Of a stretch of 64,000 nucleotides of DNA, positions 51,611 through 62,000 are shown one piece after another; the stretch's first letter is position 1, and each line of letters starts with the position of its first letter. Origin of the DNA: Acanthosepion lycidas (Eukaryota > Mollusca > Cephalopoda > Sepiida > Sepiidae); NCBI GenBank assembly GCA_963932145.1, contig CAWVQA010000036.1, positions 402,429 to 466,428 of the forward strand. Direction: 5' to 3'. The position numbers and the translations under genes are program-made. The notes under the pieces were generated by a model that searched no databases, was not told the origin of the DNA, and saw only the letters and a program-made list of their open reading frames with translations.

Positions 51611-53650
51611 ACGGTATGAATTTGAAGGCAAAATATTTTTGTGCAGATTTTAGATTAGGTCTTTCCCTGTCCATAATGCTAAATTGAGGAGGTAAAATAT
51701 AAATATAAATAGGAAACAGAAGAGAAATGTACAGTGATCACCCATTTTCGGCCCACAATCTTTTTCATGGAAATCCCAGTCATATGAGTCGAGTCCATGC
51801 ATGCTACGATCACGGTATGAATTTGAAGGCAAATAGTTTTGTGCAAAGCTTAGATTAGGTCCTTCCATGTCCATAATGCTAAATTGAGGAGGTAAAATAT
51901 AAATATAAATAGGAAACAGAAGATAAATGTACAGTGATCACCCATTTTCGGCCCAAAATCTTTTTCATGGAAATCCCAGTCATATGAGTCAATCCATGCA
52001 TGCTACGATCATGGTATGAATTCGAAGGCAAAATATTTTTGTGCAGATTTTAGATTAGGTCTTTCCCTGTCCATAATGTTAAATTGAGGAGGTAAAATAT
52101 AAATATAAATAGGAAACAGAAGAGAAATGTACAGTGATCAGTCATTTTCGGCCCACAATCTTTTTCATTGAAATCCCAGTCATATGAGTCGAGTCCATGC
52201 ATGCTACGATCACGGTATGAATTTGAAGGGAAAATATTTTTTTGCAGAGTTTTGATTAGGTCTTTCCCTGTCCATAATGCTAAATGAAGGAAGTAAAATA
52301 GAAATATAAATAGGAAACAGAAGAGAAATGTACAGTGATCACCCATTTTCGGCCCACAATCTTTTTCATGGAAATCCCAGTCATATGAGTCGAGTCCATG
52401 CATGCTACGATCACGGTATGACTTTGAAGGCAAAATAAAATATTTTTGTGCAGACTTTAGATTAGGTCTTTCCCTGTCCAAAATGCTAAATTGAGGAGGT
52501 AAAATATCAATATAAATAGTAAACAGAAGAGAAATGTACAGTGATCACCCATTTTCGGCCCACAATATTTTTCATGGAAATCCCAGTCATATGAGTCGTG
52601 TCCAGGCATGCTACGATCACTGTATGAATTTGAAGGCAAAATATTTATATGCAGAGCTTAGATTTGGTCTTTCCCTGTACATAATGCTAAATTGAGGAGT
52701 TAAATATAAATATAAATAGGAAACAGAAGGAAATGTACAGTGATCACCCATTTTCTGCCCACAATCTTTTTCATGGAAATCCCAGTTATATGAGTCGAGT
52801 CCATGCATGCTACGATCACGGTATGAATTTGAAGGCAAAATATTTTTTTGCAGATCTTAGATTAGGTCTTTCACTGTCCACAATGCTAAATGAAGGAAGT
52901 AAAATATAAATATAAATAGGAAAAAGAAGAGAAATGTACTGTTATCACCCATTTTCTGCCCACAATCTTTTTCATGGAAATCCCATTCATATGAGTCGAG
53001 TCCATGCATGCTACGATCACGGTATAAATTTGAAGGCAAAATATTTTTTTGCAGATCTTAGATTAGGTCTTTCACTGTCCATAATGCTAAATCGAGGAAG
53101 TAAAATATAAATATAAATAGGAAACAGAAAAGAAATGTACAGTGATCAGCCATTTTCTGCCCAGAATCTTTTTCATGGAAATCCCAGTCAGATGAGTCAA
53201 ATCCATGCATGCTACGATCACGGTATAAATTTGAAGGCAAAATATTTTTTGAAGATCTTAGATTAGGTCTTTCCCTGTCCATAATGCTAAATTGAGGAAG
53301 TAAAATATAAATATAAATAGGAAATAGTAGAGAAATGTACAGTGATCACCCATTTTCTGCCCACAATCTTTTTCATGGAAATCCCAGTCATATGAGTCGA
53401 GTCCATTCATGCTACGATCACGATATGAATTTGATGGAAAAATATTTTTTTGCAGATATTAGATTAGGTCTTTCCCTGTCCATAATGCTAAATTGAGGAA
53501 GTAAAATATAAATATAAATAGGAAACAGAAGAGAAATGTACAGTGATCACCCATTTTCTGCCCACAGTCTTTTTCATGGAAATCCCAGTCATATCAGCCC
53601 AGCCCATGCATGCTACGATCACGGTATGAATTTGAAGGCAAAATATTTTT
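51611..53650 (+). repeat. 2010-bp tandem duplication, copy 2 plus 30 bp
   Basis: Repeats 49601-51640 base for base as far as I can follow, apart from 53299. Identity stops at 53651, where TTTGGAGAG replaces GTGCAG. All indels and rare variants of copy 1 are kept, so this is either a very young duplication or an assembly duplication. Confidence 0.96.
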
Positions 53651-54060
53651 TTGGAGAGCTTAGATTAGGTCTTTCCCTGTCAATAATGCTAAATGAAGGA
53701 AGTAAAATATAAATATAAATAGGAAACAGAAGAGAAATGTACAGTGATCACCCATTTTCTGCCCCCAATCTTTTTCATGGAAATCCCAGTCATATGAGTC
53801 GAGTCCATGCATGCTCCGATCACGGTATGAATTTGAAGGCAAAATATTTTTTTGCAGAGCTTAGATTATGTCTTTCCCTGTCCATAATGCTAAATTGAGA
53901 AGGTAAAATATAAATATAAATAGGAAACAGAAGAGAAACAAACAGTGATCACCCATTTTCTGCCGACAATCTTTTTCATGGAAATCCCAGTCATATGAGT
54001 TGAATCCATGCATGCTACGATCACGGTATGAATTTGAAGGCAAAATATTTTTTTGCAGAT
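53058..54060 (+). repeat. Multi-unit block related to 54665-55450
   Basis: The GATGAGTCAAATCC unit with TTTTTTGAAGATC (53058 on), the CAGCCCAGCCC unit (53595), the GCCCCCAATC unit and the AACAAACAGTGATC unit recur in the same order downstream. The first unit is offset 1607 bp and the rest 1406 bp, so one unit (the TTTGATGGAAAAAT unit, near 53430) is absent from the later copy. Confidence 0.86.
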
Positions 54061-54664
54061 TTTAGATTAGGTCTTTCTCTGTCCATAATGCTAAATTGAG
54101 GAGGTAAAATATAAATATAAATAGGAAACAGAAGAGAAATGTTCAGTGATCACCCATTTTCGGCCCACAATCTTTTTCATGGAAATCCCAGTCATATGAG
54201 TCGAGTCCATGCATGCTACGATCACGGTATGACTTTGAAGGCAAAATATTTTTGTGCAGATTTTAGATTAGGTCTTTCCCAGTCCATAATGCTAAATTGA
54301 GGAAGTAAAATATAAATATCAATAGGAAACAGAAGAAAAATGTACAGTTATCACCCATTTTCGGCCCACAATCTTTTTCATGGAAATCCCAGTCATATGA
54401 GTCGATTCTATGCATGCTACGATCACGGTATGAATTTGAAGGCAAAATATTTTTGTGCAGATCTTAGATTAGATCTTTCCCTATCAATAATGCTAAATCG
54501 AGGAAGTAAAATATAAATATAAATAGGGAACAGAAGAGAAATATACAGTGATCACCCATTTTCTGCCCACAAACTTTTTCATGGAAATCCCAGTCATATG
54601 AGTCGAGTCCATGCATGCTACGATCACGATATGAATTTGAAGGCAAAATATTTTTTTGCAGATC

Positions 54665-55450
54665 TTAGATTAGGTCTTTCACTGTCCATAATGCTAAATC
54701 GAGGTAGTAAAATATAAATATAAATAGGAAACAGAAGAGAAATGTACAGTGATCAGCCATTTTCTGCCCAGAATCTTTTTCATGGAAATCCAAGTCAGAT
54801 GAGTCAAATCCATGCATGCTACGATCACGGTATGAATTTGAAGGCAAAATATTTTTTGAAGATCTTAGATTAGGTCTTTCGCTGTCCATAATGCTAAATT
54901 GAGGAAGTAAAATATAAATATAAATAGGAAACAGAAGAGAAATGTACAGTGATCACCCATTTTCTGCCCACAATCTTTTTCATGGAAATCCCAGTCATAT
55001 CAGCCCAGCCCATGCATGCTACGATCACGGTATGAATTTGAAGGCAAAATATTTTTTTGCAGAGCTTAGATTAGGTCTTTCCCTGTCCATAATGCTAAAT
55101 GGAGGAAGTAAAATATAAATATAAATAGGAAACAGAAGAGAAATGTACAGTGATCACACATTTTCTGCCCCCAATCTTTTTCATGGAAATCCCAGTCATA
55201 TGAGTCGAGTCCATGCATGCTACGATCACGGTATGAATTTGAAGGCAAAATATTTTGTTGCAGAGCTTAGATTAAGTCTTTCCCTGTCCATAATGCTAAA
55301 TTGAGAAGGTAAAATATAAATATAAATAGGAAACAGAAGAGAAACGAACAGTGATCACCCATTTTCTGCCGACAATCTTTTTCATGGAAATCCCAGTCAT
55401 ATGAATTGACTCCATGCATGCTACTATCACGGTATGAATTTGAAGGCAAA
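54665..55450 (+). repeat. Later copy of 53058-54060, one unit shorter
   Basis: Keeps GATGAGTCAAATCC, CAGCCCAGCCC (55001), GCCCCCAATC and a GAAACGAACAGTGATC start. Substitutions are more numerous than between the 2010-bp copies, so this duplication is older. It runs into the 11-unit block below. Confidence 0.85.
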
Positions 55451-57065
55451 ATATTTTTGTGCAGATTTTAGATTAGGTCTTTCCCAGTCCATAATGCTAA
55501 ATTGAGGAGGCAAAATAGAAATATAAATAGGAAACAGAAGACAAATGTACAGTGATCACCCATTTTCGGCCCACAATCTTTTTCATGGAAATCCCAGTCA
55601 TTTGAGTCGTGTCCATGCATGCTACGATCATGGTATGAATTTGTAGGCAAAATATTTTTGTGCAGAGCTTAGATTAGGTCTTTCTCTGTCCATAATGCTA
55701 AATTGAGGAGGTAAACTACAAATATAAATAGGAAACAAGAGAAATGTACAGTGATCACCCATTTTCGGCCCACAATCTTTTTCATGGAAATCCCAGTCAT
55801 ATGAGTCGAGTCCATGCATGCTACGATCACGGTATGAATTTGAAGGCAAAATATTTTTTTGCAGAGCTTAGATTAGGTCTTTCCCTGACCATAATGCTAA
55901 ATTGAGGCGGTAAAATAGAAATATAAATAGGAACAGAAGAAAAATGTACAGTTATCACCCATTTTCGGCCCACAATCTTTTTCATGGAAATCCCAGTCAT
56001 ATGAGTCGTGTCCATGCATGCTACGATCATCGTATGAATTTGTAGGCAAAACATTTTTGTGCAGAGCTTAGATTAGGTCTTTCTCTGTCCATAATGCTAA
56101 ATTGAGGAGGTAAACTATAAATATAAAGAGGAAACAGAAGAGAAATGTACAGTGATCACCCATTTTCTGCCCACAATCTTTTTCATGGAAATCCCAGTCA
56201 TATGAGTCGAGTCCATGCATGCTACGATCACGGTATGAATTTAAAGGCAAAATATTATTGTGCAGAATTTAGATTAGGTCTTTCCCTGTCCATAATGCTA
56301 AATTGAGGAGGTAAAATAGAAATATAAATAGGAACAGAAGAGAAATGTACAGTGATCACCCATTTTCGGCCCACAATATTTTTCATGGAAATCCCAGTCA
56401 TATGAGTCGATTCTGTGCATGCTACGGTCACGGTATGAATTTGAAGGCAAAATATTTTTGTGCAGAGCTTAGATTAGGTCTTTCCCTGTCCATAATGTTA
56501 AATTGAGGAGGTAAAATATAAATATAAATAGGAAACAGAAGAGAAATGTACAGTGATCACCCATTTTCGGCCCACAATCTTTTTCATGGAAATCCCAGTC
56601 ATTTGAGTCGAGTCCATGCATGCTACGATAACGGTATGAATTTGAAGGCAAAATATTTTGGTGCAGATATTAGATTAGGTCTTTCCCTGTCCATAATGCT
56701 AAATTGAGGAGGCAAAATAGAAATATAAATAGGAAACAGAAGAGAAATGTACAGTGATCAACTATTTTCGGCCCACAATCTTTTTCATGGAAATCCCAGT
56801 CATATGAGTCATGTCCATGCATGCTACGATCATGGTATGAATTTGTAGGCAAAATATTTTGTGCAGAGCTTAGATTAGGTCTTTCTCTGTCCATAATGCT
56901 AAATTGAGGAGGTAAACTATAAATATAAAGAGGAAACAGAAGAAAAATGTACAGTTATCACCCATTTTCGGCCAACAATCTTTTTCATGGAAATACCAGG
57001 CATATGAGTCGATTCTATGCATGCTACGATCACGGTATGAATTTGAAGGCAAAATATTTTTTGCA
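55300..57065 (+). repeat. Multi-unit higher-order block, copy 1
   Basis: Ordered marks: GAAACGAACAG, TTGACTCCATGC, CTACTATCACGG, GGAGGCAAAATAG, CATTTGAGTCGTGTCC, AACAAGAGAAAT, GAGGCGGTAAAAT, GATCATCGTATG, ATAAAGAGGAAAC, TATTATTGTGCAG, GATTCTGTGC, AATGTTAAATTG and AAATACCAGGCATATG. The set recurs 2204 bp later (eleven units minus several one-base losses such as AGGAACAG). Confidence 0.9.
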
Positions 57066-57504
57066 GATTTTAGATTAGGTCTTTCCCTGTCCATAATGCT
57101 AAATTGAGGAGGTAAAATAGAAATATAAATAGGAACAGAAGAGAAATTTACAGTGATCACCGATTTTCGGCCCACAATCTTTTTCATGGAAATCCCAGTC
57201 ATTTGAGTCGAGTCCATGCATGCTACGATAACGTTATGAATTTGAAGGCAAAATATTTTTGTGCAGATTTTAGATTAGGTCTTTCTCTGTCCATAATGCT
57301 AAATTGAGGAGGTAAAATATAAATATAAATAGGAAACAGAAGAGAAATGTTCAGTGATCACCCATTTTCGGCCCACAATCTTTTTCATGGAAATCCCAGT
57401 CTTATGAGACGAGTCCATTCATCCTACGATCAGGTTATGAATTTGAAGGCAAAATATTTTTTTGCAGATCTTAGATTAGGTCTTTCCCTGTCCATAATGC
57501 TAAA

Positions 57505-59065
57505 TTGAAGAGGTAAAATATAAATATAAATAGGAAACAGAAGAGAAACGAACAGTGATCACCCATTTTCTGCCGACAATCTTTTTCATGGAAATCCCAG
57601 TCATATGAGTTGACTCCATGCATGCTACTATCACGGTATGAATTTGAAGGCAAAATGTTTTTGTGCAGATTTTAGATTAGGTCTTTCCCAGTCCATAATG
57701 CTAAATTGAGGAGGCAAAATAGAAATATAAATAGGAAACAGAAGAGAAATGTACAGTGATCACCCATTTTCGGCCCACAATCTTTTTCATGGAAATCCCA
57801 GTCATTTGAGTCGTGTCCATGCATGCTACGATCATGGTATGAATTTGTAGGCAAAATATTTTTGTGCAGAGCTTAGATTAGGTCTTTCTCTGTCCATAAT
57901 GCTAAATTGAGGAGGTAAACTATAAATATAAATAGGAAACAAGAGAAATCTACAGTGATCACCCATTTTCGGCCCACAATCTTTTTCATGGAAATCCCAG
58001 TCATATGAGTCGAGTCCATGCATGCTACGATCACGGTATGAATTTGAAGGCAAAATATTTTTTTGCAGAGCTTAGATTAGGTCTTTCCCTGACCATAATG
58101 CTAAATTGAGGCGGTAAAATAGAAATATAAATAGGAACAGAAGAAAAATGTACAGTTATCACCCATTTTCGGCCCACAATCTTTTTCATGGAAATCCCAG
58201 TCATATGAGTCGTGTCCATGCATGCTACGATCATCGTATGAATTTGTAGGCAAAATATTTTTGTGCAGAGCTTAGATTAGGTCTTTCTCTGTCCATAATG
58301 CTAAATTGAGGAGGTAAACTATAAATATAAAGAGGAAACAGAAGAGAAATGTACAGTGATCACCCATTTTCTGCCCACAATCTTTTTCATGGAAATCCCA
58401 GTCATATGAGTCGAGTCCATGCATGCTACGATCACGGTATGAATTTAAAGGCAAAATATTATTGTGCAGAATTTAGATTAGGTCTTTCCCTGTCCATAAT
58501 GCTAAATTGAGGAGGTAAAATAGAAATATAAATAGGAACAGAAGAGAAATGTACAGTGATCACCCATTTTCGGCCCACAATCTTTTTCATGGAAATCCCA
58601 GTCATATGAGTCGATTCTGTGCATGCTACGGTCACGGTATGAATTTGAAGGCAAAATATTTTTGTGCAGAGCTTAGATTAGGTCTTTCCCTGTCCATAAT
58701 GTTAAATTGAGGAGGTAAAATATAAATATAAATAGGAAAGAGAAGAGAAATGTACAGTGATCACCCATTTTCGGCCCACAATCTTTTTCATGGAAATCCC
58801 AGTCATATGAGTCATGTCCATGCATGCTACGATCATGGTATGAATTTGTAGGCAAAATATTTTTGTGCAGAGCTTAGATTAGGTCTTTCTCTGTCCATAA
58901 TGCTAAATTGAGGAGGTAAACTATAAATATAAAGAGGAAACAGAAGAAAAATGTACAGTTATCACCCATTTTCTGCCAACAATCTTTTTCATGGAAATAC
59001 CAGGCATATGAGTCGATTCTATGCATCCTACGATCACGGTATGAATTTGAAGACACAATATTTTT
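57505..59065 (+). repeat. Multi-unit higher-order block, copy 2
   Basis: Repeats the ordered marks of 55300-57065. The offset is 2204 bp up to about 58750 and 2004 bp after about 58805. The change is one full unit, explained by the hybrid unit at 58673-58873. Confidence 0.9.
58673..58873 (+). repeat. Crossover hybrid monomer
   Basis: The left part matches the unit at 56469 (AATGTTAAATTGAGG, TAAAATATAAAT, GATCACCCATT). The right part matches the next unit at 56670 (GAGTCATGTCC, GATCATGG, TTTGTAGGC). The switch falls between about 58765 and 58808, in sequence the two parents share. The product lacks exactly one unit relative to copy 1. Confidence 0.9.
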
Positions 59066-62000
59066 GTGCAGATTTTAGATTAGGTCTTTCCCTGTTCATA
59101 ATGCTAAATTGAGGAGGTAGAATATCAATATAAATAAGAAACAGAAGATAAATGTACAGTGATCACCCATTTTCGGCCCACAATCTTTTTCATGGAAATC
59201 CCAGTCACATGAGTCGAGTCCATGCATGCTACGATCATGGTATGAATTTGAAGGCAAAATATTTTTGTGCCGATATTAGATTAGGTCTTTCCCTGTCCAT
59301 AATGCTAAATTGAGGAGGTAAAATAGAAATATAAATAGGAAACAGAAGAGAAAAGTACAGTGATCACACATTTTATGCCCACAATCTTTTCATGGAAATC
59401 CCAGTCATATGAGTCGAGTCCATGCATGCTACGATTACGGTATGAATTTGAAGGCAAAATATTTTTGTGCAGATCTTAGATTTGGTCTTTCCCTGTCCAT
59501 AATGCTAAATTGAGGAGGTAAAATAGAAATATAAATAGGAAACAGAAGAGAAGTGTACAGTGATCACCCATTTTCGGCCCACAATCTTTTTCATGGAAAT
59601 TCTAGTCATATGAGTCGAGTCTATGCATGCTACGATCACGGTATGAATTTGAAGGCAAAATATTTTTGTGAAGAGCTTAGATTATGTCTTTCCCTGTCCA
59701 TAATGTTAAATTGAGGAAGTAAAATATAAATATAAATAGGAAACAGAAGAGAAATGTTCAGTGATCACCCAATTTCGGCCCACAATCTTTTTCATGGAAA
59801 TCCCAGTCTTATGAGACGAGTCCATGCATGCTACGATCACGGTATGAATTTGAAGGCAAAATATTTTTGTGCAGATCTTAGATTTGGTCTTTCCCTGTCC
59901 ATAATGCTAAATTGAGGAGGTAAAATAGAAATATAAATAGGAAACAGAAGAGAAATGTACAGTGATCAGCCATTTTCGGCCCACAATCTTTTTCATGGAA
60001 ATCCCAGTCATATGAGTCGAGTCCATACATGCTACGATTACGGTATGAATTTGAAGGCAAAATATTTTTGTGCAGATCTTAGATTTGGTCTTTCCCTGTC
60101 CATAATGCTAAATTGAGGAGGTAAAATAGAAATATAAATAGGAAACAGAAGAGAAATGTACAGTGATCACCCATTTTCTTCCCACAATCCTTTTCATGGA
60201 AATCCCAGGCATATGAGTCGAGTCCATACATGCTACGATCACCGTATGAATTTGAAGGCAAAATATTTTTTTGCAGAGCTTAGATTAGGTCTTTCCCTAT
60301 CCATAATGCTAAATTGATGGGGTAAAATAGATATATAAATAGGAAACAGAAGAGAAATGTACAGTGATCACCCATTTTCTGCCCATAATCTTTTTCATGG
60401 AAATCCCAGTCATATGAGTCGAGTCTATGCATGCTACGATCATGGTTTGAATTTGAAGGCAAAATATTTTTTTGCAGAGCTTAGATTAGGTCTTTCCCTG
60501 TACATAATGCTAAATTGAGGAGGTAAATATAAATATAAATAGGAAACAGAAGAGAAATGTACAGTGATTACCCATTTTCTGCCCACAATCTTTTTCATGG
60601 AAATCCCAGTCATATGTGCCGAGTCCATACATGCTACGATCACGGTATGAATTTGAAGGCAAAATATTCTTTTGCAGAGCTTAGATTAGGTCGTTCCCTG
60701 TCGATAATGCTAAATTGAGGAGGTAAATTAGTAATATAAATAGGAAACAGAAGAGAAATGTACAGTGATCACCCATTTTCTGCCCACAATCTTTTTCATG
60801 GAAATCCCAGTCATATGAGTCGAGTCTATGCATGCTACGATCATGGTATGAATTTGAAGGCAAAATATTTTTTTGCAGATCTTAGATTAGGATTTTCCCT
60901 GTACATAATGCTAAATTGAGGAGTTAAATATAAATATAAATAGGAAACAGAAGAGAAATGTACAGTGATCACCCATTTTCTGCCCACAATCTTCTTCATG
61001 GAAATCCCAGTCATATGAGTCGAGTCCATGCATGCTACGATCACGGTATGAATTTGAAGGCAAAATATTCTTTTGCAGAGCTTAGATTAGGTCGTTCCCT
61101 GTCGATAATGCTAAATTGAGGAGGTAAAATAGAAATATAAATAGGAAACAGAAGAGAAATGTACAGTGATCACCCATTTTCTGCCCACAATCTTTTTCAT
61201 GGAAATCCCAGTCATATGAGTCGAGTCCATACATGCTACGATCACGGTATGAAATTGAAGGCAAAATATTTTTTTGCAGATCTTAGATTAGGTCTTTCCC
61301 TGTCCATAATGCTAAATGAAGGAAGTAAAATATAAATATAAATAGGAAACAGAAGAGAAATGTACAGTGATCACCCATTTTGTGCCCACAATCTTTTTCT
61401 TGGAAATCCCAGTCATATTAGTCGAGTCCATACATGCTACGATCACCCTATGAATCTTAGAGTAGGTATTTCCCTGTCCATAATGCTAAATTGAGGAAGT
61501 AAAATAAAAATATAAATAGGAAACAGAAGAGAAATGTACAGTGATCACGCATTTTCTGCCCCCAATCTTTTTCATGGAAATCCCAGTCATATGAGTCGAG
61601 TCCATGCATGCTACGATCACGGTATGAATTTGAAGGCATAATATTTTTGTGCAGAGCTTAGATTAGGTCTTTCCCTGTCCATAATGCTAAATGAAGAAAG
61701 TAAAATAGAAATATTAATAGGAAACAGAAGAGAAATGTACAGTGATCACCCATTTTCTGCCCACAATCTTTTTCTTGGAAATCCCAGTCATATGAGTCGA
61801 GTCCATACATGCTACGATCACGGTATGAATTTGAAGGCAAAATATTTTTTTGCAGATCTTAGATTAGGTCTTTCCCTGTCCATAATGCTAAATTGAGGAG
61901 GTAAAATATAAATATAAATAGGAAACAGAAGGGAAATGTACAGTGATCACCCATTTTCTGCCCATAATATTTTCATGGAAATCCCAGTCATATGAATCGA

